Shown: one piece after another, positions 37,118 to 49,198 of the stretch
Layout: each line of letters starts with the position of its first letter
How positions within the stretch are numbered: position 1 is the first letter of the stretch
From: Mycteria americana
Taxonomy: Eukaryota > Chordata > Aves > Ciconiiformes > Ciconiidae
Length of the DNA: 64,000 bases
Assembly: GCF_035582795.1 (NCBI RefSeq)
Contig: NC_134367.1
Coordinates: 110,718,062-110,782,061 of the forward strand
Direction: 5' to 3'
Position numbers and translations under genes: made by a program
The notes under the pieces: generated by a model
What the model saw: only the letters and a program-made list of their open reading frames with translations
Told to the model about the DNA's origin: nothing
The model's database searches: none

Positions 37118-39621
37118 GGCGTGCGAGGCCGCCTGCACTCGCCGGCGTGTGCGGGACACGCTCTCTGCCGGGAACGCGCAGCCCTGCAGCATCTCCACAC
37201 CGTTGCCTCTGCGGGATGCGGCCGCAGCCCGGCCCTGGGTGGGCGCACGCACCGATTTATCTTCACGTACGGGACAGACGAGTCACGCCGTACGCAGAGC
37301 TGCTCGGCGTTTCGCAGCTACGGAGGAAGCCTGCGTGCTGGTTTCGTGGAGGGGAGTCCCATCTAGGAGGCAGACGGCGCCAGAGGGTTTGTGGGTGGGA
37401 AGGTGTCTTTCCAAACTCAGCCTCAGCCACCACCAGCTTTGTCTTGCAGTCAGGGTGTTTCTGCAATACAGAGAGCTATCGCCATGGCTTCCTTCCCCCC
37501 CCCAAAAAAAGAGCATTCGACAGCCGAGGAAGCAGGTTGCGAGCGCAGTCACAACTGATGCTACAAGAAGTGGCACTCATCCCACACGCAGCCTCTCAAA
37601 ATGCTCTGCGAACCCCCTGCGTGAGCATTGCCAACGCCTCCGTGATGCACAGCCACCCCTGCGGGCGGGTTTGCTGATCAGGCCAGGCTAGCTGGGCTCC
37701 ATAGCAGTTTGACAGGCGTGGGGAAGGACGAGGATGGCCTTCTCCACTTGAAATTGAAGGCTACATAAGCAGGCAGGAGGACTAGGAGCCACTTCTGCCG
37801 GGGCTGAGCGAGGTGGCTGGAGCTGGCATTGGGTAGCAGATGTCCCTGGACCTTCAGAGCATCTTGGATTGTGTGGAGGAGGAATCATCCTCCTCACCCA
37901 GCCATGGACCACAGGGTCTCACCACTGCGGGACACGTGGAGGCCAAGCTGGTTCACAAATGGAGCCAAGAGATTCGCTGGGGTACGTTGGACATGGTCAA
38001 AACCTGCGGCTCAGCTGCGGTGCCTGGATGCAAGGGATGGGATAGGGGCCTGGCCAGGGATGGTCTTTCTTACAGTAGTCCGAGCTACTGGACCACCACC
38101 AAAGCCAGCACCTCGCTTGAAACATGGTGTTCCCTGACCTGGCCAAAATCGCACTGGGTTTGTAAGGTGGGACTGGCTGGATGAACACGGAGCTGCGGAG
38201 GAGTCAGGCGCCCGCATCCGTGGCTGCATGCAAGGAAGCTCCTCTCCCTTATCAGCACCTGGGGTGGCCCAGCCTTGCCAGTGCCTGCGTCTTGAGAGCT
38301 ATCAGCCTCGCCATCCTGAGGGTGTGCCTGGTCCCTGCAGAGATAACCTGGCTCTGCGGCGGCGAGCGTTTCTGGAGGCAATGCTCCTGGGCGCCGTGGT
38401 AAGCCCCACTTCTTGTGGAGAGCCCTTGGACCAGCAAAGACACCCGTCGTTAGGGAGATGGGAAGAAAGAAAGTAGAGCAGCGGGGCTGGCCAAGCCTTG
38501 CTGCAGGCTGCTTTGATAGAAAAGTAATCACTCACGCTCCACCTAAAGGCCTGTGATTTAATCCTGGGGGACCAACAAGGGGAGATCCAAGATAAACAAC
38601 ATCTGTGCATTCACAAATAGGAAATGGACTCGCTTTCATGTCCTCAGCCTGTTGATTAACCGGGGTTATTGTTTGGCTTGGCGCTCGCCGCTCGGTGACT
38701 TGGAAGGAAGGTAACTAAAAGGGATCATTTGGTTGCACTCCCGAAATTCAAGTATCTTTAAATAGTGTGCGGGTTTGCGTTTTGCCTGCAGAAGACTGAT
38801 GGGAAAAGGTAGCAGAAGAGTGCAGATGGCTATCAGAAGGGAACCTGTGTTTAGTCTGCTTGTGCCAGATGGGAATGGAAAGTCCGCTCCCTTGCCAAGT
38901 GTTTAAAAGAGGAAATAGGATGTGATATTCTGCCTCCCACTCCTTTCTCTCCCCTGAAACCAGCCCGCTGCTCTACTTCCATTTGTTGTAAAAAGGAAAA
39001 AAAAAAAAAAAAAGGCAGCTTGGCCCACGTAAAGCCTTGGAGATGGTTAGAGACACACCTCGTTCCTTTTTAATGTGTTTATTATGTGGAGATGGATGGA
39101 ACAGTGTATTTTTATACACAGCTGGGTCCAGCACTGCGCAGCACCTGTCTTTCAGTCTCTCATTAATCTCTGTAACAGAAACAAAACGGCAAGGTCCCTG
39201 AACCACAGAGATACTCTGCTGTCATCTCCCTGCCTCTGGCAAGGAGGAGATGAACCCCTACCACAGCTCTCTTCTTCCAGCTCCGGAACAAGATTTGTGT
39301 CAAACGCCATGGCTGACAAACCTACCTGTGAGACAGACCACAACCTCTCGCCTGAAACTCCCATGATTTCCCCTGGTTAAGAACTCCAGGTCTGCCCGCG
39401 GCTGCCTGCGGGCCTTGTGGAGGTGGTGGAGGCTGAGATCCTGCGGGGCTGAGGCTGGTTTAGGGCGTTGATTTAGGGGTCCTGGGGGTTAAGCCCAACA
39501 CTGCCCCGTTGGCACGAGCCCTGTAGCAACCTCGGTGATGTGGTGCATCGGGAAACCCTCAGGTCAGCTTTGGAACTATCTCGTGGACGTGGATGCCATG
39601 GACCACAGGCTCACAAAGCAG

Positions 39622-39981
39622 CTTTGGGCAGAAGGGACCTGGTCCAGCATCTCCTGTCCAGCCCCTGCTCGGAGCCAGGCTGACCTGCAAAGCTGGAGCA
39701 GGTTGCCGACGGCTGGTCCAGCTGAGCTACGAGCACTTCCCAGAGCAGAGATCCCACCGCCTCCCAGGGCACAGGTTCCAGGGCCTCACCATCCCCACCA
39801 TGAACGTTTTTCTCTCTAACCAGAACTTCCCTCACTGCAGCTTGCGCCGGTTGCCTCTTGCTATGTATCTCCAAGAAGTGTCTGGCTCCAGCTTCTCACC
39901 AAGCCCCCGTGGGTGGTGGATGACAGTAGTGAGCCCCCCCCTTTGCTTCTTCCTCTCCAGATGGGACCAACCCACCTCCAG
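39622..39981 (+). mobile_element. CR1-type LINE fragment (3' region)
   Basis: The stretch follows the usual wording of an avian CR1 3' region: CAGAAGGGACCTGGTCCAG, then GAGCAGGTTG, CAGGGCACAGGTTCCAGGG, a GAACTTCCCTCACTGCAG block, GTTGCCTCTTGCTATG, GTCTGGCTCCAGCTTCTC and finally CTTCTTCCTCTCCAG. It is diverged and lacks the terminal 8-bp repeats, so it is an old copy truncated at both ends. Confidence 0.7.
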
Positions 39982-42900
39982 GTAACTTAAAACAATGTCC
40001 CAATCACAATAACACCCACCCAGCTGGTCTCAAGCATGGGTATTTCAGCAGTGTCCTGCAGCTGTAAGTTCTGTAGGCTAGCTTTAATCACTTATTTCCC
40101 CAGATAATTAAAGAATATTTCTATGAAACCTTTTCACAGAGGTGAGCGGCCTCTTCTGCTCCAGCCCCTCTCTGTGTGCACCCAGAAACGAAGCCACGAC
40201 CGAGTGGAGCAGCAGCGTGCGTAACAGCGGAGCCATCAGGAGAAAAAGCAAGCGTGACTTTTATCACATCTTCCCGTGCGGTCTCCAGGCCACCCCACCA
40301 ACACGCCTGTCTCACTCGCAAAGGCACGGGGCTCTGGCTCTGGGTACGGGCCCCACCACCGCAAAGGCCCCCGAGGGGGAGAGCAGCAAAGCCCAGCACG
40401 CGCCCGGCGGAGGATGCCGCAGCCGCCGGGCACTGACCACGCAGACATCTTCAGCCTGAAAAGGACGCAGCTCCTCGGAGGGGAGACGGGGCACCCCGCC
40501 GCAAGGTGAGGGCTGAGCCCGGCGGCCGAGGTGCGGGCAGGAGGGCGGGCAGGGTGCTGGCCCAGCCCGGTCCCCAGCTTGCCCCTGCCCTGCCTGGGAA
40601 GCCGCCAGCCAGCTGCTCGGCTCCGAGGAACCAGAGATTTAACGAGCAGTTTCGGGAACGCTCTCGGCTTTCTTGCAGAGCTCTTTGCTGTCTCCGGCAC
40701 TAATTACTAAATGTTTCCGAAGCTGCCGTCTGCGGAGGCCCTTCGTTACAGCGACGTTGTTGTGGGTAGCAGGGCGATACTCGGCGGGTGTCTGCTCCGC
40801 CTGGGGGCTGCGTGGATGTTATTCCTATCTTTTTCTCATGGGGAAAGAAAGGCGAAGGCCTCCCCCTCGCCCTGGAGAGAGGTGCTGTTGCTTGCCTTGC
40901 CAGGGGACGGGGTGCCCTGCCTCTGCTCTGGGAGGACGCAAGGCTGCCCAGCGCGGGGTGCAAGGGAGGGGGGCAGAAATAAGCCTGCCCAGGACACGTG
41001 TGACAACCTGCCTCAGACAAGGCAGGAAATCCACATGGAGACTGGTGAGACCAGTTTAGTAGAGACAGGATCCCAGGAGAGGAGGGGAGAAGGAAAGACA
41101 GGGCGGGGAGAGATGAACGTGAGCTGGCTGGGTGGCTCGGACCTGCCTGGCAAGAAATGGGAGCCGTGGAGTTAGGACAAGGCTGGGTTCACGTGGGGAC
41201 AGCTGTGGGAGAGATGCTTGGGTAGTGCCTGGCTTTTTTGCAAAAGAGGTGCTGTGGGGAATGGGCAGCCAAAGGCCAGCCTGACCCCCTGCGAGTGCCT
41301 GCCTTCAGCCAAGGCAGGGCGCAGGCGGGCAGGAGGCAGGCTGGACCCCCGCTCTGCCAAGGAGCCAGCCACCTTCCTGTCCCTTCTCCCTTTCCTTGCC
41401 CGTAAGAGGCAGGGAGCAGTGCTGAACTGCATCCGGAGCGGTGTGAAGCCCTGCTGCTGTGCCAGAGCCGGTTTTTCTAAGCGAGGCTCCCCAGCTCACA
41501 GCCGCCTCGAAGCTGCTGGATGGTCGCATCCCCCCAGCAACGGGCAGCCCCGCAGGGTTTCGCTCCCCAGCTGCACACCTTGCTCTCAGGTACGGAAAGG
41601 TAAAACCTTTCCAGTTGCTCTGGGCTCCTGAAAGGTAAAGTCCTGGTTAAGGAGAGCTCGCAACAAGCAATTTGACAAGCCGAGTTAGAAACGCAGAGAG
41701 CAGCAGCAGCCGAGCGGGATGCATCTGGGGGGGCCCGAGTGCATCCCTGCTGCAGGGCTGCTGCTGGCTGCACTTATGCAGGGAGGGATTTAGCCCTAAG
41801 AGTCTTAGTGACGCATCTTGGGAGACTTAGGCTGAGCCTGGCTTGCAGAGACGTGACCTGTGCTGCATTTCCCGTGGTCACCTGCCAGTCGGCATTATGT
41901 GAGCTGTCAGCCCGCTCCTGGGCACAACACGTGAGCACGGTAGCACAAGGGCTTGGAAGACAAGGAGGGGGGGAAACCAGCCCAACCCCTTACTGGGTCC
42001 AGCCTTGCGTCTGCACCGAGGCTGCTGAGACAGGACGTGGGATCGGTCCCAAAGGACAAAAACCGCTGCTTACAGCTGGCAGGGAACCAGCAGACCGCTT
42101 GCTGTTGCTTTAACTGGAAAGAGGATTTGGCTCAGGGACACCTCATCTCTCAGTCATCAACAGGACAGTCCGTCCCGCTGCCTTGGGGTGGTCAGCATTT
42201 AGGATGCGGGAGAGCCAGGACTGCGGTCGCTGAGCGCTGGCTCCTGTTTGACCCATACTTGCAAGAATTACAGTATGAGTCACTGCAAACAGAGCAGCAA
42301 AAACATGATTTAATGAACATTGTTGTTAATGATAGTCCCGTCCATAGGTGTATTTTTATAGCTGGGGAAAATGAGAAAAGGAAAGTAAATGTCTGTCTTT
42401 GTCTTGCAGAAAGGCAGCCCCAGGGCCGGCCCCAGCAGTGGGAAGGAGGGAGCACCCGCAGAGAGCACCCGGGTGGTTTTCTCTAAGAGGACCGGTACGT
42501 ACAGAGTCTGTCCGCCCCGAGAACTGACCTGACTTTGGTGACCATGTTCAGCTGAGATGAAAGTTGAAATAAGGCCGACTGTAATCCCCAAGAAATCAGG
42601 CCACTCTCAGGACTCAGGACAATCAGGTCCCATTAAAAAGCATCTGCCAGTCTGATGTCCCGAGGGTTTCATTATCTTTCTTAGCTAGAAGTCATCGGTG
42701 AGGGCTGATCTCCTGCGGACTTTGGAAAGAGATCGAAAGCCGCTGCATGGCAGCATCGGCACAGGGCAGTTTCAGGTGCAGCAATGTCCATTTTCCAAAT
42801 TTCTCGGCTCCCAAAGGCAACGGGACGGTGCCATCAGCAGGCAGCGTGCTCGGCTGCACTGAGACACATAGAAACTTAGGAAGAGAAATCTGACAATTTG

Positions 42901-45149
42901 GGAAGTGAAAAGTGAAGTGCTGGAAGTACTCGGTAGAGGACAGGGCAGAGCAATAAGCAGCAAAGAGGACACCATGGAAATTCCCACTGTTGTTTGCTTC
43001 TTTCTTCAGCATCCATTTGTCTTTTGACTACTGCAAAGTCTCTGAGACATAATTAGGAACAAAGTCGTTGCAAGAGTTCCCAGATCTAATTGAGCTCTCT
43101 TGAAACTAAACCATTTATAACAACCTTTTGCAAGGACAAAACACGATGTACTGTCCTTTGGTGCAGCCAAGAATATGCTGTCCTGGGGCCTGATGAGTCC
43201 CGCTGCAGCACGCGAGTGATAGGCAGCAACTCAGAAACCGGCTCCTTGCTCCAGCAGGCAAACAGTTAAGCGGCTTGAACCCAATCTCATTGAAATCAAT
43301 AGGAATTTTAAGATCCCTTAAGCAAGGGTCCTGGGATGCAGAGCTCGGGTCTGGGTGCAGGGGGTATCGTTAAGGTAGAGGAAGCAGAGCGGGCTGTAAG
43401 GAAGAAGATGTTTTGATTTCCCGTGCATCTGACTTTCAAAAGGTAGTGACATCCCCTTCAGTCCCTAACTGAAGTGCATCTAACAGGACCTTTATTTTCT
43501 TTTTTAAGTGGCAAGGGACACTAACTGCCCCGCCTCTTGGCAGGCCTGGCAAAAAAGCTCACATTACAGTGGCGGAAGCATGCAAGGCCACATCCAGACT
43601 TCGGCTCATGTTCTGGACCTCTTGCTCCTCCTCTCTCGTGAACAGTGAGACCTGAGTGACAACTGAGGATTTCCTAGTGTATTTTTGGAAGAGAACTCTC
43701 CTACCTGTCTAGAAATCATCCGTTTGCCTTTCTGCCTGGCTGGGGCAAGACCACATGATGCCAAAGTCATGAGCTGACCCTGGGTGACACTCGAGCATCC
43801 CTGGCTAACACTTGAGCATCCCTGACTAGCATAGGAATAGAGCTCATTAATTTATCCATTTATCCAATCATATATCCACTAAAAAAAAGTTGGTTTGGAC
43901 TAAAGAAGAATGTTTGTAAATGCCACTCTAAGTCAGCAGGCAGTTACGGCAGTGTTGCAGACAGCAGGGTTAAAACCAAGTACAAGGAAGCCCTCCTGGT
44001 TGGCCTCAGACAGTGTCTTCTGGGGACGATTTTTCAATTTGCCGAGAAACCCAAACCACCAGAAACGTTCGCTTCAGATTGATCTAAAATGAACCCGGTT
44101 GACCTTCTTTCTGATTTGATTAATAGGAGGAAGACTTTATTATTTGTACAGTTTTAATAACAAGCCATCAAGGAAAAGTCTTGGACTGCGGGTGAACCGT
44201 GCCGGGAGCCTTCTGGAGAAGGGAAAGGTGTCCCAGCCTGACCTGCGCTGCCTGCAGCACCATGAGCTCAGCGGGGCTCCCCAAGGCTCACCCAGGTGCT
44301 CGCTCCTCCCGATGCCCGAGCCCTGCACGCCGCAGCTGGATGGCACCCCTCGCGGCTGAGGGGTGCTGCCGAGAGCATCGCCTGATCAAAAAGGTCCTAG
44401 CTGCAGCAGGCTTTGCAAGAGAGAGCAAAGCCCACCTGGAGCGTTTGGAGCGGGGATGGAAAGAAGAAAGACTCGCAGCTTTTTTTTTACTATTAAAGTT
44501 ACTTTAAAATGTTGAAGTGTTTCTAAAATGCAAAAGGCCGCTATGTAGAACAGGCCAAAACCAACACGATAACATACCAGGAACGCATCTGCCCTTTTTT
44601 ATGCCCCGCTGCCCTCCACCTTCAGCAGGCAAAGCCAAATGTCGGAGAACTAGCCCCATGTCCAAAGAGGTCACGATTTGCAAGAGCAAAGGGATTTGGC
44701 AGAAGCTGCGGTTGCAGAGCAGCTTTGTACGGCAGCAGCTCATTTCTTTTGGGAAAGGGGAAGAAGGGGCGTTACTAAATAGTGACCTTTATGCCTCTAA
44801 TGCTCATTTCCTTCTTCTCACCCTCAATCTCTTCCCTAGCAGCAAATTTACCTGCCATCACCCACCCAGCTGGCACAACAGCGATCAAGGCACAAGAGCC
44901 CCCACACTAAAAGAACGGCCTGAGCAGCAGCAGCCTGTGTCTAAAACCAAAACTGACTTTATCCAAGGGCCAGAGACCTCACGTGTTACTCGAAATGAGC
45001 AGACCTCGCTAATGGCTGTTCCTCCTCTCCCCGGCACAGACTTCTTTATGCTTTAACTGGAAAAATGAGTCCAGCTGGCTGCATTTTGCAGGCAGGCTGA
45101 ATGACCTGCAAGGGCTGGGGTTTGGGTTTTTTTTTTTGCTTTGCCCCCC

Positions 45150-45720
45150 TCCAAGAAGGGGAAGAGCCGCCGGCGGTGCGCAGGGCCTGTGCCATCACGG
45201 TTCCTGACAGCAGAGGGGGTTGTTGGGCCGCTTTTCCTCCGCCTCCCGTGCGGAGCCCGGCCGGCCGCCTCCGGAGCGCCCTGCGGGGCTCGGCCCCGCC
45301 GCCGCCCGCCTCGCCCCCGGGGGCTCCCCGGTATCCCGGGGGCTCCCCGGCACCCCCGCGGCTCTGCGGGCCTTGGCGTCCTGCTACTTTCCGTACCCAC
45401 GGGAGGGACACGGGTGGGTTTCGTTGCCCGTAAATCCGGTCTCCCTGGCGGGTGGCACTGGCTGGTTGGGCTTTTCACATCGCCCGTGTCGGGAGGGACG
45501 GGCAGGTGCGTGGGTGAAGCGGAGGCATCGGTGCAGCGGCTCTCTGCCTGGGAGGGGGGTCTGCGGGGGCTTTTTGCCCCCTCCTCGTCTCCAAGGGGCT
45601 GGGGTGGAGAGGGAGGTCTCGCCCCGCAGCCGTGGGGAGCCCACCAGCGCTGCCTGCAGCTCCGCGGCTGCTCTCGCCCCGTGCCGGGGCAAAGCCCCAC
45701 GGCGGGCAGGACTCGGGAGC
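45150..45720. promoter_or_regulatory. CpG-rich island without an assigned gene
   Basis: CG dinucleotides are very dense from about 45160 to 45420 and remain frequent to about 45720. The island includes a 19-bp tandem duplication (45316-45334, 45335-45353) around CCCGGGGGCTCCCCGG. Islands of this kind usually mark promoters. No first exon with similarity to a known protein was found on either strand, so it may serve an unannotated transcript, a distant alternative promoter, or be GC-rich DNA without promoter function. Confidence 0.45.
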
Positions 45721-45855
45721 GCAGCTCTCACCTGAAGGATGTCCCCTGACGGGGGGCTTCATGCCGAATGGAAATTCATTCCCACGGCAGAACTGGAAGT
45801 CCTCAGCTCTGTGGGACCTCGGGCTGCGAGCGCAGCCGGGCTGGCCCGTCACTGT

Positions 45856-45943
45856 AATGCAGTAAATGCACTGAATGCACGGAATGCACTGAAATGCAGT
45901 AAATGCACTGAAGTGCACTGAATGCACTGAAATGCAGTGAATG
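45856..45943. repeat. Minisatellite of about 9-11 bp units built on AATGCACTGA
   Basis: Around nine imperfect units alternate TGCACTGA and TGCAGT(A/G)A cores. Exact TGCACTGA occurs at 45867, 45885, 45904, 45914 and 45923. The array lies just beyond the CpG-rich island at 45150-45720. Confidence 0.85.
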
Positions 45944-46589
45944 GACTTTGCTCCGGGCAGGTACCAGAGCGGGACAGTGGGACACAGCCCCCCTGTGCTG
46001 CTGAGCTATACGCCCTGCCCAGTCACCTAACTGTCCCCATGAAATGGTGGATTTAACGGCAAAAGGAGACCAAGCGGGGCAACAGTACACCTTTTATAAA
46101 TTGCTTTAGCTCCTGGGGATGAAGGGTATTCTATGAAGCTAAAATATTAAAACTACCCTGGATTATTCATTAAGCATCAATTATCATAATCACATTTACT
46201 GTCAGATGTTTCAATGTTGCTATTCTGCTCTAGGAGGGAACATATTTTTAGGCTGCTTTCCGAAGGAAGGAAGTTCTTGGGGTCAGTCACGCAGTCTGGT
46301 TGTCTGTCTGTTCTCACCGATTTGGGAACCTCTGGGTTCATTTCGGCTGAAGTTTACAGAAGGCTGGAAGTCTCCAAAATACTATGTTCCTGCAGGTTAA
46401 TTAGCAAAGGGGATGGTGGGGGAGCCCCCGGACCCAGCTAGTGGCGTGGGTGCAGGAAGAGCAGGCACGTGGTGGGGTGGGCACGGATGGTCCTGGCGGC
46501 AGGAGAAGCTTCAAGCAGGGCGGCATCGCTGCCGGCACCGGAGAGCTCAGCCGTGGGACACAACCCCACAGGAGACTGGGCTTCCCTAG

Positions 46590-47400
46590 CTCTGCTGCCC
46601 ACTGAAATCCTTTACATAAATACCTGTCGGATATGAATTAGCTATCTATTACACATTGGGTTTACTACTTCTGCCTCCCCTTGTTTGTACTTTTATAGCG
46701 TTATAAAGTTGGAACAAGTAGTTTTGGTTCAAGAATAAAGCCAGCCTCATCTGCAAAACGGGATGTTCGAAAATAAGATCTAATTCTCCTTTGCGAGAAC
46801 CTAAGGCAAAAGTAAATTGATATCCACTCTAAAGGCAAACACAAACAAGGACTTACTATTTATCATTAAAACATCTTTAAAAGGCTCTAGAGCCCTAAAA
46901 GCAAAAGTTTGATGCTGTATAAAAGAATTATGTTACTGAGATGTATCAGTTCAATAATTAAAACAGCATCTATGAAATATAAATGTAAGATATTAATAAA
47001 TTAAATTAAATTAAAGCCACTGAAAACCAATTATCTTGTAAAAGATCTCTGATAGCTAAACTAATGAGATGTAGAAAGATTAATTTAGATCCCCGTTTTA
47101 GGAGGTGATTATAAATTGCTATAATGCCATATCCAGTTACTAGGTTGTTATTGAAACTTGTGAAATACATTTGGAAAGGCTTTTAAATATTCAGAATGAA
47201 GTAGAAATTAGAAAGGAGTTAGAAATAATTAAAAATTAGCTGTCTTGTCACATTGCAGCTTTAATCCTATTACATCTTCTAGTTTACAAAGCTTCAGATG
47301 TCTCTCAAAGTATTGATCTGTGGGGATGGTGGGGCTTACGAGCAGGGATTTATGTGTTTTAATAAGCACAGAACTTCAAATATTTCTCATTTTTTCACTT
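46590..47400. promoter_or_regulatory. AT-rich, CpG-poor block, candidate conserved noncoding element
   Basis: An abrupt switch from CpG-rich DNA to about 800 bp of AT-rich sequence with many TAAT/ATTA cores and GATAAG/TTATC-like motifs. There are no long open frames and no recognised transposon. The texture resembles ancient developmental enhancers, but conservation cannot be assessed from one sequence. Confidence 0.2.
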
Positions 47401-47683
47401 ATTTGGGGAATTGTTTCTTTGTAGGATTATCGCGCTTGCCACCGGCACTGCCTGATGGATTTCTCTGGCCGTAGGGCAGGTCGGGCCATCACCCGTGGTC
47501 CTGTAGAGCCCCCAAAGATGCACCGCTCTCCTTGCAGCTCCTGGTGAAAATGCTGAGGAGCATCAGTCATGGTCTTTTGGTCAGGGCGAAGCACAAGGCC
47601 TTCGCTCCTCTATTCCCACGGCTGTTGTAGCACTAAGCAAAGCACAGGGCTCCTGGGGAAAACAGAGGATGGTGGTGGTGCAA

Positions 47684-48643
47684 TGCATGCCTATATCCCA
47701 CAAAATATGGTCTTGCCACTGCCAGAGCTTGGCCACAGAGGTTCGCCAACCTTGCTTTGGTTGGGACTTCCCATGTGGGGAGCTTCACGTGAGCTCCGTA
47801 GCTGTAACAGCACCTAGCTAATGACCCAGGGCCCTCACCCGTCTGCGCTCAGGTTTTGCTTCGCCTGATCCAAGGGGTGCCGAAAGGCCTCCAGCAGCAC
47901 GGCTTGGCTGTATTTCTGCAGCGCAGCAGGAGCAGCTGCGGGCACAGCGATCGGTCCCTGAGCCGGGAGGAAAAACACAGCGTGGGGGTGCGGGCAGGGG
48001 AGAGCAGCGGGGCCTTGAAACCTCTGGCACGGGGCGATACCGGCAGCCCCGGAGCTACGAACTACTCCCCCGTAGGCAACCGCTGTGTTGTCAGAGGAAC
48101 GTGGCCTTGGGGCTGGGAAACACCGCTCTCCGGCAGCAAGGAGGGTGAGGAACAGGTCTGCAAGGTGTGCACAGCTCTGCCTGGAGGGTCGGTGCGGATG
48201 TCCGCAGCTCTGGGGACTGAGGGGCACGGCGGGGAGAGCCTTAGAAACGGGCTGGAAACAGCCCCGGGTGGACTCTAGCAGAGGCGGCGGCAGAAACCCC
48301 ACCACCACCACCCTGGAGGGGCAGGCAGAGCAGCCCCACCATTGGCATTGCGCTGCTCGGAGGTGAAGGACTCGGGAGCTGCGACGCCTGCAGCCCTCCC
48401 CGGGCAGCAAAGGGGTGAGCATAACCCAGGGGAAGCTGCAGCAGCTAAGGGAGGGGGTGGTTTTGATGCGGATAAAGAACTTTTTTTTCCTTTTCTCCTC
48501 TTTCTCTCTAATATTCTAGATAATATCATCTATCATTGTAAGTGGATTGATGAGCACTCTTTGATCAGACTGTTAAAACTTTTAAATAGTCAAACAGCAG
48601 ATTCTCCTGTGTAAGACGTGTTTCGCTCGCCCACATAAAGGCA
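47684..48643 (+). repeat. 5' long terminal repeat
   Basis: Homologous to 53577-54624. The best-matching block (from GAGGTTCGCCAACC to GGGGAGAGCC) is nearly identical in both copies, while the first 60 and the last 370 bases are clearly diverged. At the position where the 3' LTR has AATAAA this copy reads AAACAGCAG, so its own poly(A) signal is missing. It ends at ACATAAAGGCA. An in-frame minus-strand ORF (48422-47835) runs through it. Confidence 0.8.
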
Positions 48644-49198
48644 GGAGTTGCAGTGCATGGAACTAGTGGAGAAGGCAGCAGCCCTCCTGGGAGCCCTCAA
48701 GGCATTTTTGTGAGCAGCCTTTCTGGGAGAGCCTTTTTCAGGTGCCATCCTGAGGCAGTCAGGGACAACCAGCAACAAGGCTACCCTGTGTTTCCGTAGC
48801 CCAGCAAGAGTCTTGCTTAAAGCATAGCACCCAGTTTTGGGGGAGCAACAAGAGGCACCCCTTTAAAGACTTGTTGAAAATCTGGAAGGGGGAAATCCAG
48901 CGGGAGGGAAAGCCTTCTGCCTAGGAGGAGAAATGCTCAAGGGGTGCATCTAAGCAACGCTGGGCAGGGGAACGAAAACCCTCTGCCTTGTCTGTGAGAA
49001 GAGCTAAATTAGAAATCCCTGCTTGGGGGATTTCTTGGTTGAAAAAACCGTCTGGAGGGAAGAAGTACACTAGAAAAACAACAGAGGAGCAGCCCAGACT
49101 TGGGTGAGCCTCTGCTATCTTCTCTCAGCTTGCTTGAGTTGTAGTTTGGAAGCAGCCCTTTCTGTAAAGGCTGAAATACCTTTAGGGGAGCCAAAAAG
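48644..49198 (+). other. Leader between 5' LTR and ORF
   Basis: 555 bp with no long frame in the sense direction. A tRNA primer binding site would normally begin within a few bases of the LTR end; no convincing 18-base match starting TGG was seen directly adjacent. Purine-rich sequence precedes the ORF start at 49199. Confidence 0.6.

Larger units (their letters stand above)
29220..47683. other. Intergenic DNA between LBH and the LTR element
   Basis: No exon chain, RNA gene or recognisable protein was found. The DNA alternates GC-rich, CpG-containing blocks (around 37.1-37.3, 40.3-40.6 and 45.2-45.7 kb) with AT-rich blocks (34.8-35.0 and 46.6-47.4 kb). In human the gene 5' of LBH is YPEL5; no YPEL5-like peptide was seen. 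Repeats and candidate regulatory blocks are listed separately. Confidence 0.55.

Noticed and set aside
45053-45749. Overlapping 200-codon frames on both strands in the 45-kb CpG island
   Set aside because: Both strands are open at once, which is typical of CpG islands. The peptides are Pro/Arg/Gly-rich with no family resemblance.
45856-45943. CRISPR-like array
   Set aside because: The units are adjacent and imperfect with no unique spacers, and the genome is vertebrate. It is a minisatellite.
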